Part shown: piece by piece, positions 1 to 9,028 of the stretch
How the letters are laid out: every line of letters begins with the position of its first letter
Position numbering within the stretch: the stretch's first letter is position 1
From: Candidatus Binatia bacterium
GTDB taxonomy: Bacteria > Vulcanimicrobiota > Vulcanimicrobiia > Vulcanimicrobiales > Vulcanimicrobiaceae
Direction of reading: 5' to 3'
Assembly (NCBI GenBank): GCA_035541935.1
Contig: DATKMJ010000010.1
Location: 1 to 48,850, forward strand
Length of the DNA stretch: 48,850 bases
Program-made: the position numbers and the translations under genes
Notes under the pieces: generated by a model
Seen by the model: the letters and a program-made list of their open reading frames with translations, nothing else
What the model was told of the DNA's origin: nothing
The model's database searches: none

Positions 1-2
1 CT

Positions 3-929
3 CCGTACTGGGATCTCGCCAAGCAGTACGTGCTTGCCGACCACGTTTTTCAAACGCAAGGCAGCGGCAGCTTCACGGCGCATCAGGACCTGATCCGCGG
101 CGGCACCGAGCTCAGCGACACGCAGAGCCTCATCGATTTTCCGACGAAGACGCCGTGGGGCTGCGACGCGCCGGCAGGAACCGTGACGTCGGTGATCACG
201 GCGAGCAATCAATACATGGGCGGCCGCGGCCCGTTCCCGTGTCTGAGCTACCGAACGCTTCGCGATCTGCTCGACGCCGACTCGGTCTCGTGGCGTTACT
301 ACGCACCGACCGTCGGCGATAGTTTTGCCGGCAACCTCTGGAACGCGTTCGATGCGATCGACGCCGTGCGCAACGGGCCCGAGTGGCAGACGAACCAGGC
401 GTCGCCCGAGACGAAAGTCTTCACCGACATCGATCGCGACACGCTGCCCTCGGTCTCGTGGGTCGTTCCCGACTTTCAGAACTCCGATCATCCCGGCGAC
501 CACTCCGATAGCGGACCGTCGTGGGTCGCGCAGGTGATCAACGCGATCGGCCAGAGCCCGGCGTGGAAGACGACGGCGATCATCGTCGTGTGGGACGATT
601 GGGGCGGATGGTACGACCACGTCGCGCCGCCCGGCAAGCGCCGGTACGGCGGCCTCGGCTTCCGCATTCCGCTGCTCGCGGTCTCGCCGTACGCCAAGAC
701 GGGATACGTCGCTCACGACGATTACGAGCTCGGGAGCATCGTGCGGTTCATCGAGGACAACTGGGATTTGGGCCGGCTCGGAACGACCGACGAAACCTCG
801 GCCGATTTTACGAACGACTTCTTCGACTTCTCGCAGCAGCCGCGCGCGTTCGTGCCGATCCAATCGAGCTACTCGAAGCAATACTTCTTGCACCAGGCTC
901 CGTCGAACGAGCCGGTGGATTACGAATAG
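3..929 (+). CDS. Phosphoesterase family protein (acid phosphatase/phospholipase C-like), 5' partial
   Basis: The reading frame is already open at the left edge (first full codon at base 3) and ends with TAG at 927-929, so the N-terminus and signal peptide lie outside the window. The visible part carries the clade A signature [12 protein letters not shown], the PCLSYRTLRDLLD segment, NSDHPGDHSDSGPSWVAQV and WDDWGGWYDHVAPP, all shared with eleven other proteins here. In the acid phosphatase/phospholipase C family the Asp-rich WDD segment and an N-terminal Glu-Asn pair bind the catalytic metal and a Ser/Thr is the nucleophile. The invariant SFTAHQ is the likely nucleophile region (inference). 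Substrate unknown, probably extracytoplasmic phosphate esters. Its last 11 bases overlap the likely start of the next paralog. Confidence 0.9.
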   Translation, partial: PYWDLAKQYVLADHVFQTQGSGSFTAHQDLIRGGTELSDTQSLIDFPTKTPWGCDAPAGTVTSVITASNQYMGGRGPFPCLSYRTLRDLLDADSVSWRYYAPTVGDSFAGNLWNAFDAIDAVRNGPEWQTNQASPETKVFTDIDRDTLPSVSWVVPDFQNSDHPGDHSDSGPSWVAQVINAIGQSPAWKTTAIIVVWDDWGGWYDHVAPPGKRRYGGLGFRIPLLAVSPYAKTGYVAHDDYELGSIVRFIEDNWDLGRLGTTDETSADFTNDFFDFSQQPRAFVPIQSSYSKQYFLHQAPSNEPVDYE

Positions 930-2280
930 GCTCGCGGTCGCGCTCGCGGCCGTCGCGCTCGGCGGCTGCGGAGGAGGCGCATCGGGCTCGTCCCCGAGCG
1001 GCCCGTACGTGCCGCCGCCTCCGCCGAGAGCGGGAAAGTACTTCACGCACATCGTCGTGCTGATTCAAGAGAACCGCAGCTTCGACAATCTTTTCGCGAC
1101 CTTTCCCGGCGCCGACGGGGCGACGCGCGGCAAGATGAAGGTGCTCGAGGGCTCCAAGTACGTCGACAAGTGGACGACGCTCCGCCCCCACGCGCTGTTG
1201 ATGCGCACCGATCTCAACCACTGCCACGCCGCGTTCGTGACGGCCTACGACGGCGGAAAGATGGACGGCTTCAACCTCGAGCATACGAACGTCTGCGGCG
1301 CCGGCCAGCCCGCCGGAACGCTCCCGTATCAGTACGTCGATCCATCCCAGATCCGTCCGTATTGGGAGTTGGCGCAGCAGTACGTGCTCGCGGATCACAC
1401 CTTTCAAACGCAAGGCAGCGGCAGCTTCATCGCGCATCAAGATCTGATCCGCGGCGGCACGGAGATCAACTCGTCCGAGAGCCTGATCGACAATCCGACG
1501 GCGCCGCCCTGGGGCTGCGACGCGCCGACGAACACCGTCACCTCCCTGATCACGACCGAAGGCAAGTACCTCAAGAACCAGGGGCCGTTCCCATGTCTCT
1601 CCTACCCGACGCTGCGCGATCTGCTCGACGGCGCGCAGCTTCCCTGGAAGTATTACGCTCCGGCGGTCGGCCAGAGCATCGCCGGCGATCTCTTCAATCC
1701 GTTCGACGCGATCAGCGCCGTGCGCAACGGACCGGAGTGGGCGACGAATCAAACCTCGCCGGAGACGAAGATCTTCCGCGACGTCGCGAACGATTCGCTG
1801 CCGTGCGTCGCTTGGGTCGTTCCCGATTACGCGAACTCCGACCATCCCGGAAACCAATCCGACACGGGACCCTCGTGGGTCGCGCAGGTCGTCAACGCGA
1901 TCGGCGAGAGCCCCTCGTGGAAGACGACCGCGATCGTCATCGTCTGGGACGACTGGGGCGGACTCTACGATCACGAAGCGCCGCCGTTTCTCGACGAGCA
2001 AGGCGGGCTCGGCTTCCGCATTCCGATGCTCGTCGTCTCGCCGTACGCGAAAGCCGGATACGTCTCGCACGCGCGTTACGAGTTCGGAAGCATCGTGCGA
2101 TTCATCGAAGACAACTGGCGGCTCGGCCGCCTCGGCACCACGGACGTTCGCTCCGCCGATTTCGTGCACGATTTCTTCGACTTCACGCAGCACAGGAAGT
2201 TCGTTCCGATCCGGAGCGAGTACTCGAGGCCCTACTTCTTGGACCGCGCGCCCTCGAATCGGGCCGTCGACGACGAATAA
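919..2280 (+). CDS. Phosphoesterase family lipoprotein, clade A; probable ATT start
   Basis: About 453 residues if started at 919. The first conventional start is GTG at 1009, but that would leave no export signal. The frame upstream of it encodes TNRLAVALAAVALGGC followed by a Gly/Ser linker, a textbook lipoprotein signal with the lipobox Cys at residue 17. The only plausible initiation codon that keeps it is ATT at 919, which overlaps the previous stop by 11 bases (ATTACGAATAG), the same overlap length used by two GTG-started paralogs at 17118 and 18451. Family motifs are QENRSFDNLF, GKMDGFNLE, QGSGSFIAHQ, NSDHPGNQSD and WDDWGGLYDHEAPP. Role: extracytoplasmic, membrane-anchored phosphate ester hydrolase. 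The product call is firm; the start is uncertain. Confidence 0.88.
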   Translation: MTNRLAVALAAVALGGCGGGASGSSPSGPYVPPPPPRAGKYFTHIVVLIQENRSFDNLFATFPGADGATRGKMKVLEGSKYVDKWTTLRPHALLMRTDLNHCHAAFVTAYDGGKMDGFNLEHTNVCGAGQPAGTLPYQYVDPSQIRPYWELAQQYVLADHTFQTQGSGSFIAHQDLIRGGTEINSSESLIDNPTAPPWGCDAPTNTVTSLITTEGKYLKNQGPFPCLSYPTLRDLLDGAQLPWKYYAPAVGQSIAGDLFNPFDAISAVRNGPEWATNQTSPETKIFRDVANDSLPCVAWVVPDYANSDHPGNQSDTGPSWVAQVVNAIGESPSWKTTAIVIVWDDWGGLYDHEAPPFLDEQGGLGFRIPMLVVSPYAKAGYVSHARYEFGSIVRFIEDNWRLGRLGTTDVRSADFVHDFFDFTQHRKFVPIRSEYSRPYFLDRAPSNRAVDDE

Positions 2281-2285
2281 GATTA

Positions 2286-2308
2286 ACCAGGATTATTCAC
2301 CAGGATTA
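2286..2308 (+). repeat. Direct repeat ACCAGGATTA x2 ahead of the polyketide synthase gene
   Basis: Two perfect 10-base copies start at 2286 and 2299, 13 bases apart, in the 33-base gap between the phosphoesterase stop and the polyketide synthase start. They could be an operator or a small duplication; nothing in the sequence decides this. Confidence 0.5.
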
Positions 2309-2313
2309 ATCAA

Positions 2314-3636
2314 ATGGAAGAGCGGAGCAGGCGGCGAAGCCAGGCTCCAATCCATATGCGCATGTTAGAGAGACTTACGGCTTCCGCGTCCCCGCGCGCG
2401 GCGACCGCGGCAGGTACCATCGCCGCGGAACCTCGCGTGCTTACGGTTCCGGTCGTTCTATCCGACTTCGAGCGGATCGACGTCACGGCGCCGGTCGAGC
2501 AGGACGAGCTCAAGGCAATCCAGGCACACTTCATGACGATCGCGCAGTGCGCCGCTCGCGGCATCACCGATCCTGCGGATCGCGAGGCCGCCGCTCGCGC
2601 GCTGCACGAACGGATGGCGCGCTACGGCACGTCGTCGGAGTATATCGCGCAGCGCCAGGTCAGCGTGCTCACGTCGCGGTTCGTCAAGCCCGATCCGGCG
2701 AACGCGTCGGAACTCGTGCGGCGCTACGGCGACCTGCGCAGCCCCACCGGCGAAACGCTCGACGAGCGAATGGATCTCTTCGAAGAGATTGCGTGCGACG
2801 TCTTCGAACGCGTCTATCGCGATCGGGCGGTGCCGCCGCCCGACGACATCGTGCACGTGAGCTGCTCCGGTTACGTCTCGCCGAGTCCCGTTCAAACGTT
2901 CCTATCGCGGCGCGAATGGCTCGGGGTCGGCGTGACGCACTCGTATCACATGGGCTGCTACGGCGCGTTTCCGGCGATCCGCACCGCGCTCGGCTTGGTC
3001 GGCTCGTCGTACGTCTCGCTTCCGACTCGTAAGCGCCGCGTCGATCTCGTGCACACGGAATTTCTCTCGCTGCACTTCGATCTGCTCGGCGACGAGCCCG
3101 ACAACTTCGTAACCTCGACGCTCTTCGCCGACGGCTTCATCAAGTATTCGGCCTCTCCGCAGCCGGAGTTCGCCAAGCAGGGCGGCCACGGCCTCAAGGT
3201 GCTCGCGATCGAGGAGCACATTCTCCCCGACTCGCTCCCCGAGATGACGCTGCGCCCCGGACCGCTGCAATTCGACATGTCGCTCTCCAAGCGCGTGCCG
3301 TTCATGATCCGCGACTCGATCGCGGACTTCGTGCGCTCGATCTGCGGCCAGGTCGGACTCGACTTCGAGCGCGAGAAAGCGTCGCTGATCTTCGCGATCC
3401 ATCCGGGCGGGCCGGCGATCCTCACGCAGATCTGCAGCAAGCTCGGCATCGAGGAGTCGGCGGTCGCGCTGAGCCGGCGGGTCCTGCGCGAGCACGGCAA
3501 CATGGCATCGGCGACAGCGCCGCACATCTGGCAGTTGATCGTCGAATCGCCTGAGATTCCCAGCGGCTCGAAGGTCCTAAGCATGGCCTTCGGCCCGGGC
3601 CTGACGGTTATCGGGGCACTCTTCGAGAAGCTATAG
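2314..3636 (+). CDS. Type III polyketide synthase (chalcone/stilbene synthase family)
   Basis: 440 residues with the thiolase fold layout of type III polyketide synthases. The Cys-His-Asn triad is visible: Cys215 in HSYHMGCYGAFPA, His363 in FAIHPGGPAIL and Asn396 in REHGNMASAT, and the C-terminal family hallmark appears as FGPGLTVIGA. Such enzymes extend an acyl-CoA starter with malonyl-CoA and cyclise the product (alkylresorcinols, pyrones, phloroglucinols). The residues that set starter and chain length cannot be judged here. The start at 2314 is the longest; ATG at 2356 or 2362 would drop 14-16 basic residues, and no site has a strong ribosome binding sequence. It sits 7 bases before a sulfotransferase gene, suggesting that the polyketide product is sulfated. 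Confidence 0.88.
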   Translation: MEERSRRRSQAPIHMRMLERLTASASPRAATAAGTIAAEPRVLTVPVVLSDFERIDVTAPVEQDELKAIQAHFMTIAQCAARGITDPADREAAARALHERMARYGTSSEYIAQRQVSVLTSRFVKPDPANASELVRRYGDLRSPTGETLDERMDLFEEIACDVFERVYRDRAVPPPDDIVHVSCSGYVSPSPVQTFLSRREWLGVGVTHSYHMGCYGAFPAIRTALGLVGSSYVSLPTRKRRVDLVHTEFLSLHFDLLGDEPDNFVTSTLFADGFIKYSASPQPEFAKQGGHGLKVLAIEEHILPDSLPEMTLRPGPLQFDMSLSKRVPFMIRDSIADFVRSICGQVGLDFEREKASLIFAIHPGGPAILTQICSKLGIEESAVALSRRVLREHGNMASATAPHIWQLIVESPEIPSGSKVLSMAFGPGLTVIGALFEKL

Positions 3637-3643
3637 CGCCGCC

Positions 3644-4801
3644 ATGGCTGCGACAGATCCTAAGACACCGCAGAAATTCTCCGTGCCCGGCCCGTTCTAT
3701 TGGAGCGTCCGCGGCGTGCACGCGGCCGCCCCCCTCTTCGTTGCCTTAGGCAACCTCGAGACGCAGATGCTGAGCCGGCGCCTCGCCGCGCAGCGCGTCG
3801 ACCGTCCGGTCTACATCTGCGGGCTGCCGCGAGCCGGCACGACGATCACGCTTCAAATGCTCAGCGAGCATCCCGACGTCGTCACGCACAAGTACGCCGA
3901 CTTCCTCATGCCCTACATGCCGTGGGTCTGGAACAACGTCTTTCCCCGCATACCGGTCGACGCGATGCGCAAGCCGGTGCCGCGCATTCACCGCGACCGC
4001 ATCGAGGTCACCCGCGACAGTGCCGAGATGGGGGAAGAGATCCTTTGGGAGCACTTCTTCCCGCAGATCCACGACGAAACGAAGTACAACGTGCTCGACT
4101 CGTCGACGTCGAATCCGGCCTTCGAGCATTTTTACGCCGACCATCTGCGCAAGCTCGCGCTCGTGCGCGGACGCACGCGCTACGTCAGCAAGGCGATCAT
4201 GTGCGTCGTGCGCATGCAGTATCTGCGCCGGCTCTTTCCGGACGCGCGCTTCCTGCTCTACATTCGAAACCCGATCGACCACGTCGCCTCGCTCATTAAG
4301 CAAGACCGCATCTGGGCCGAGCTCGAGCGCGACGACCCGCGCCAGATCGAGATCATCGAGCTGACCGGGCATCACGAGTTCGGCACGCGCCAGGTGATGG
4401 CGAACGTCGGCAGCCCGGACGTGCTGCGGGAGATCCGCCGGCTCTTCGACGAGGGGCGCTGGGCGCAGTCGCGCGCCCGCTACTGGGCCTACGTCTACGG
4501 CTTCGTCGCGAAGCAGCTCGACGCCGATCCCGAACTGGCGCGCCGCGTCTGCGTCGTGCGCTACGAGGACCTCTGCTCCGACTCGCTCACGACGATCGAC
4601 CGCATCCTCGCGCACGCGGAGCTCGCTCCGGAGCCCTTCGCCGCCGCGCGCGAAACGTACGGCAAGAAACTCTCGTTTCCCGATTATTACAAACCGGCGT
4701 TCGACGCCGACGCCCTCGCCGAGATCGTCGCCGCAACGAGTCCGGTCGCGACGCGCTTCGGCTACGACGTCGCGGCGATCGCCCAGAGGATCGCTTCATG
4801 A
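3644..4801 (+). CDS. Sulfotransferase family protein (PAPS-dependent)
   Basis: 385 residues. The PAPS 5'-phosphosulfate loop is GLPRAGTT at residues 60-67 following a beta strand (VYIC), and the 3'-phosphate binding segment is YIRNPIDHVAS at about 206-216. Together these place it in the Sulfotransferase_3-like group. It would move sulfate from PAPS to a hydroxyl or amine of a small molecule or lipid in the cytoplasm. Spacing to the upstream polyketide synthase is 7 bases, so a phenolic or pyrone polyketide is a plausible acceptor (inference). Its stop overlaps the next gene as ATGA, so the following secreted phosphoesterase is translationally coupled. No export signal is visible. Confidence 0.87.
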   Translation: MAATDPKTPQKFSVPGPFYWSVRGVHAAAPLFVALGNLETQMLSRRLAAQRVDRPVYICGLPRAGTTITLQMLSEHPDVVTHKYADFLMPYMPWVWNNVFPRIPVDAMRKPVPRIHRDRIEVTRDSAEMGEEILWEHFFPQIHDETKYNVLDSSTSNPAFEHFYADHLRKLALVRGRTRYVSKAIMCVVRMQYLRRLFPDARFLLYIRNPIDHVASLIKQDRIWAELERDDPRQIEIIELTGHHEFGTRQVMANVGSPDVLREIRRLFDEGRWAQSRARYWAYVYGFVAKQLDADPELARRVCVVRYEDLCSDSLTTIDRILAHAELAPEPFAAARETYGKKLSFPDYYKPAFDADALAEIVAATSPVATRFGYDVAAIAQRIAS

Positions 4802-6228
4802 TTCGAACGCTGCGAACCGTCCTCTGCATCGCCCTTGCCGGCGCGCTCCTCCCCGCCTGCGGCGGCGGAGGCGCGACGTCGTCGCTGCCGGCCGGAACGC
4901 CGCTGCGGCACAAGAAGAACGGCTCGGGGAGCGGATCGATCCAGCACGTCGTGCTGATGATCCAGGAGAATCGCAGCTTCAACAACCTCTTCGCGACCTT
5001 CCCGGGCGTGACCGGAACGACGACCGGTTACAAGCTCGTCAAAAAAGGCAAGAAATACAAGAAAGCCAAGATCGCGCTGACGCAGACCCCGCTCTACGAT
5101 AAAGGCAACGTCACGCATCTCTACAAGGCGTGGCTCGTCGCCTACCAAAACGGCGCGATGGACGGCTTCAACCTCATCAAGTACGTGACGAACGGCAAGC
5201 CCGAAGGCAAGGCCCCGTACGTTTACGTCAATCCGGCGCAGATCGCGCCGTACTGGACCATCGCGAAGCAGTGGGGCATCGCCGACGAGATGTTCCAGAC
5301 GCAGGGCAGCGACAGCTTCACCGCCCACCAGGAGCTGATTCGCGGCGGCACGTTCATCGACTCGACCGACAGCCTCATCGATCCGCCAAGCACGTCAGCG
5401 ACGTGGGGCTGCGACTCGAATCCGGGCGCGACGACGACGCTGATCGATACGAACCTCAACGTCGATTACAACGGCGGCCCGTTCCCGTGCTCGAACCAAT
5501 TTCCGGATTACGGATCGAACGGCTACCAGACGCTGCGCGACCTGCTCGACGCAAAATCGGTCTCCTGGAAATACTACACGCCGGTCTTCAAGAAGAACAC
5601 GCCGAGCGCGCTCTGGAACGCGTTCGACGTCATCGCGCCCGTCCGCTACGGGCCCGAGTGGACCGACGGACACATCGCCTCGCCCGAGACGACGATCTTC
5701 AACGACATCTCGTCGGGCTCGCTCCCGGCGATGTCGTGGGTGATTCCCGACGCGCAGAACTCCGACCATCCCGGCTATTCCTCCGGCGACAACGGGCCCG
5801 CGTGGATCGCGAGCGTCGTCAACGCGATCGGGCAGAGCCAATACTGGGACTCGACGGCCGTCATCATCGTCTGGGACGACTGGGGCGGATTCTACGATCC
5901 GGTCGCGCCGCCGCTGCCGCGCGACGACCAGGGCGGCCCCGGATTCCGCGTTCCGATGCTCGTCATCTCGCCGTACGTGCAGGTCGGCACCGGCAGCCAG
6001 GGCGGTTACGTCTCGCACACGGTCTACGGCTTCGGAAGCATCCTGCGCTTCGTCGAAGACACGTTCAATCTCGGCCGCCTCGGAACGACCGACAGCACGT
6101 GCGCGAGCATCGCCGATATGTTCAACTTCAACCAGTCGCCGCGCAACTTCCAGCAGATTCCGTCGAGCCGCAGCCGCGAGTACTTCCTCCATCAGAAACC
6201 GTCCGGCAAACCGGTCGATACCGACTAG
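4798..6228 (+). CDS. Phosphoesterase family lipoprotein, clade A (His-to-Pro variant)
   Basis: 476 residues with lipoprotein signal MIRTLRTVLCIALAGALLPA and lipobox Cys21, followed by a GGGG linker. Landmarks: QENRSFNNLF (Glu57, Asn58, predicted metal ligands), GAMDGFNLI near 120, GSDSFTAHQ near 170-178, NSDHPG near 321-326 and WDDWGG with Asp360 and Asp361. The residue after YD in the last motif is Pro rather than the clade-typical His, and the usual PCLSY is expanded to PCSNQFPDYG. An unusual Lys-rich insert (KKGKKYKKAK) follows the first motif. Translation is coupled to the sulfotransferase by a 4-base overlap. Role: membrane-anchored, extracytoplasmic phosphomonoesterase or phospholipase C. 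Confidence 0.9.
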   Translation: MIRTLRTVLCIALAGALLPACGGGGATSSLPAGTPLRHKKNGSGSGSIQHVVLMIQENRSFNNLFATFPGVTGTTTGYKLVKKGKKYKKAKIALTQTPLYDKGNVTHLYKAWLVAYQNGAMDGFNLIKYVTNGKPEGKAPYVYVNPAQIAPYWTIAKQWGIADEMFQTQGSDSFTAHQELIRGGTFIDSTDSLIDPPSTSATWGCDSNPGATTTLIDTNLNVDYNGGPFPCSNQFPDYGSNGYQTLRDLLDAKSVSWKYYTPVFKKNTPSALWNAFDVIAPVRYGPEWTDGHIASPETTIFNDISSGSLPAMSWVIPDAQNSDHPGYSSGDNGPAWIASVVNAIGQSQYWDSTAVIIVWDDWGGFYDPVAPPLPRDDQGGPGFRVPMLVISPYVQVGTGSQGGYVSHTVYGFGSILRFVEDTFNLGRLGTTDSTCASIADMFNFNQSPRNFQQIPSSRSREYFLHQKPSGKPVDTD

Positions 6229-6250
6229 GAGTTTGCGGACTCCTACCGCG

Positions 6251-7696
6251 ATGCGCGGAGCCGCGCTCCCTCTCTTCGCCCTCGTTTCGATCGCGATCGC
6301 CGCCTGCGGCGGCTCGCCGAGCGCGCCGGTCGCGCTCCCGGCGGCGCCCGCGCGCCTCGCCGCTTCGAAGAGCCCGATCGAGCACGTCGTCATCGCGATT
6401 CAGGAGAACCGCAGCTTCGATAACCTCTTCGCCACGTTTCCCGGCGCCGACGGCGCGACGACCGGCAAGGCCGCGCCGATGCCGCCCTCGATCGCGCAGA
6501 ACTGCTCGAAGCCGATCACGCAGCCGACGACCGTTCCGCTCGCACAGGTCTCGCTCGTCGGGAGCGGCTCGGACCTCAATCACAACCACGCCGCGTTCAC
6601 TACCGCATGGGACGGCGGCGCGATGGACGGCTTCGATCTCGAGTTTGCCGGCGGCGGCGGCGGCGGACCGCCGGTCTGCCTCTACGAGTATCAATACGTA
6701 AATCCGAACGATATCCGCCCGTACTGGGATATCGCGAAGCAGTACGTCCTCGCCGATCGCACCTTCCAAACCCAAGCGAGCGGAAGTTTCACCGCGCATC
6801 AAGATCTGATCGCGGGCGGCACGCAGATCAACTCGAACGAGGCGCTCATCGACACGCCCACCTACTTTCCGTGGGGCTGCGACGCAAATCCGCCGGTGCG
6901 CACCGCGATCATCAAGAAGAGCAACGGCAAGGTCTATCGCTACGGCGGCCCATTTCCGTGCCTCTCGTATCCGACGCTGCGCGACCTCTTGGACGCCAAG
7001 AGCGTCTCGTGGAAGTTCTACGCGATGCCGGTGCAAAAAGAGAGCGGCTGCGAGCACGGCAACACCGCCGGCCTCTGGAGCGCGTTCGACGCGATCAAGG
7101 CGGTGCGCTACGGCCCGGAGTGGCACGCAAACGTCACGCGCAGCAGCCTCGCGATCTTCGACGACGTCAAAAAGAACCGGCTGCCGTCGGTCGCGTGGGT
7201 CACGCCCGACTCGCTGAACTCCGACCACCCGGGAGAGCGCGAGCACCAGCCCTGTCAAAGCGGCGGCAAGTACGAAGACACCGGGCCCTCGTGGATCGCG
7301 TCGCTCGTCAACGCGATCGGCGAGAGCCCGTACTGGAAGACGACGGCGATCGTCATCGTCTGGGACGATTGGGGCGGCTTTTACGATCACGTCGCTCCGC
7401 CGGAGCCGCGCAATTGGCAGGGCGGCCCGGGCTTCCGCGTGCCGATGCTCATCGTCTCGCCCTACGTCAAACCGCACGTCGAGCATACGACCTATGAGTT
7501 CGGCAGCATCCTGCGCTTCGTCGAGCAGACGTGGGGGCTCGGATCGCTCGGCAACAACGACGCGGATTCCAAGAGCATCGGCAACGCCTTCGACTTCACG
7601 ATGGCCCCGCGAAAGTTCAAGAAGATCGCCGCACCGTACTCGCGCGAGTACCTGCTGCACAGGCAGCCGTCGACCGACCCGCCCGACACAGATTAG
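6251..7696 (+). CDS. Phosphoesterase family lipoprotein, clade A
   Basis: 481 residues from ATG 6251, giving signal MRGAALPLFALVSIAIAAC with the lipid-modified Cys at 19. A TTG at 6233 would add six residues, but the AGGAG there is too close to it. Motifs in order: QENRSFDNLF, GAMDGFDLE with a Gly-rich insert after it, [36 protein letters not shown] and [14 protein letters not shown]. It holds two extra Cys-containing inserts (IAQNCSKP and KESGCEHG), possible disulfide sites for an extracytoplasmic enzyme. It follows the 4798 gene closely and is convergent with the next gene, with only 9 bases between the two stop codons. Confidence 0.9.
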   Translation: MRGAALPLFALVSIAIAACGGSPSAPVALPAAPARLAASKSPIEHVVIAIQENRSFDNLFATFPGADGATTGKAAPMPPSIAQNCSKPITQPTTVPLAQVSLVGSGSDLNHNHAAFTTAWDGGAMDGFDLEFAGGGGGGPPVCLYEYQYVNPNDIRPYWDIAKQYVLADRTFQTQASGSFTAHQDLIAGGTQINSNEALIDTPTYFPWGCDANPPVRTAIIKKSNGKVYRYGGPFPCLSYPTLRDLLDAKSVSWKFYAMPVQKESGCEHGNTAGLWSAFDAIKAVRYGPEWHANVTRSSLAIFDDVKKNRLPSVAWVTPDSLNSDHPGEREHQPCQSGGKYEDTGPSWIASLVNAIGESPYWKTTAIVIVWDDWGGFYDHVAPPEPRNWQGGPGFRVPMLIVSPYVKPHVEHTTYEFGSILRFVEQTWGLGSLGNNDADSKSIGNAFDFTMAPRKFKKIAAPYSREYLLHRQPSTDPPDTD

Positions 7697-7705
7697 GACG
7701 TTCTC

Positions 7706-9028
7706 CTACTCCTCGTCGGGGATCCGCTCGTCGCCGCTTTCATGCAGAAAGAAGTCGCGCGAATACGGCGCCTTGATCGGCACGAACTTGCGCGGCTTCT
7801 GCGTGAAGTCGAGGCAGTCGGCCGCCGGCGACGTCGCGCGCGCGTCGGCTTCGGAGAGTTGCCCCAGGCCGAAGAGATCCTCGGCGTACCGTAAGACGCT
7901 CGTCGTCTCGTACTCCACGTGCGAGACGTAGTTCTCTTTGGCATAGGGTGAGATCACGATGAGCGGCACCCGAAATCCCGTGCCGTCGAAGCCCTTATAG
8001 TGCGGCCGCACGTGATCGTAGGTGCCACCCCAGTCGTCCCACTGCACGAAGACGACCGTGTGATTCCAGAACTTGCTCTCGCCGATCGCGTTGACGAGCG
8101 ACGCAACCCACGACGGCCCGTACCCGCCGCCGCACGAGACGTGATCGGAGTCCTTGCAGAGCGGCGTGATCCACGTGAAGCTCGCGAGCTTCCCCGCCGC
8201 GATATCGGTGAGAAATTGCTTCTGCGGAGTGATGACGTCCTTTGCCCAATCCGGTCCGTCGAAGATATGCTTGACGGCCTGATACCCCGACCAAAACCCG
8301 CTATCCGGAATGGTATAGCGGCTCGTATAGAAGCGCCACGGCAGACCCGCCGCGTCGAGCTCGTCGCCCAGCGTGTTGTAATCGAAACAGGCCTGTTGCG
8401 GCCCCGCGTACGTCCGTTCGTGCGTCAGCGTTCTAACGGTGTCGGCCGGACCTCCCCCGCAGCCCCACTGCAAGAGCGGAACGTCCACGCTCGCCTGGGC
8501 GCGCGCGGCGATGATGTACTGATGCGCCACGAAGCTCTCGTCGAGCTGCGATTGGAACATCCGGTCGGCGAGCACGAACTCGTGCGCGATGTCGAAGTAC
8601 GGCTTCGACTCGTCGTGCGGCACGTAGACGTACTCGGGATTGGGAGGCCCGCCCTCGGCGCCTTCCTTATCGAATCCGTCCATCCGGCACTGCGTCCCGG
8701 GGAGTTTGCCGGTTCCGTCGCACGCGGCGAACATTGCGTCGGCGCCGTGCAAGATCTCGTACTTTTTCTTCAGGCTGACCGGCCGCAACGCGATCGTCTG
8801 CCCGCGTGAGTTCTTGCCGCTCGAGACCGTGTCCGCGCCGGGATATCCTTGAAACATGGCGTCGAAGCTGCGGTTCTCCTGGACGATGTAGACGACGTGC
8901 TCGATCTTACCGGCGCCGGACGTAATATCCGGCAGCGTCGCAGACGCCGGGGCGAGCGGGAGCGGACGCGGCGCACCGAGGGAGCAGCCGGCGAGCGCGA
9001 GCGCCGCGACGAGCGTCGCGCGCCTCAC
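7706..9028 (-). CDS. Phosphoesterase family lipoprotein, clade B
   Basis: 440 residues; a very short lipoprotein signal [15 protein letters not shown] with Cys15. Clade B features are [67 protein letters not shown] (DHV in place of DHP) and [14 protein letters not shown]. The start overlaps the stop of the upstream paralog (9025-10371) by 4 bases (ATGA), so the two are a translationally coupled pair read right to left. Same predicted activity as its paralogs; the changed loops suggest a different substrate from clade A. Confidence 0.9.
   Translation of the reverse strand: MRRATLVAALALAGCSLGAPRPLPLAPASATLPDITSGAGKIEHVVYIVQENRSFDAMFQGYPGADTVSSGKNSRGQTIALRPVSLKKKYEILHGADAMFAACDGTGKLPGTQCRMDGFDKEGAEGGPPNPEYVYVPHDESKPYFDIAHEFVLADRMFQSQLDESFVAHQYIIAARAQASVDVPLLQWGCGGGPADTVRTLTHERTYAGPQQACFDYNTLGDELDAAGLPWRFYTSRYTIPDSGFWSGYQAVKHIFDGPDWAKDVITPQKQFLTDIAAGKLASFTWITPLCKDSDHVSCGGGYGPSWVASLVNAIGESKFWNHTVVFVQWDDWGGTYDHVRPHYKGFDGTGFRVPLIVISPYAKENYVSHVEYETTSVLRYAEDLFGLGQLSEADARATSPAADCLDFTQKPRKFVPIKAPYSRDFFLHESGDERIPDEE

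Noticed and set aside
808-2193. Long minus-strand open frame (461 codons) opposite the second phosphoesterase, with similar ones opposite most other genes (5395-6393, 6128-7660, 15827-17296)
   Set aside because: Arg/Asp/Val-rich shadow frames typical of GC-rich coding DNA; no family motif, and the opposite strand encodes a clear phosphoesterase.
7694-7708. Hairpin TAGGA/TCCTA spanning the two convergent stop codons as a terminator
   Set aside because: Only a 5-bp stem without a T tract; too weak to call.
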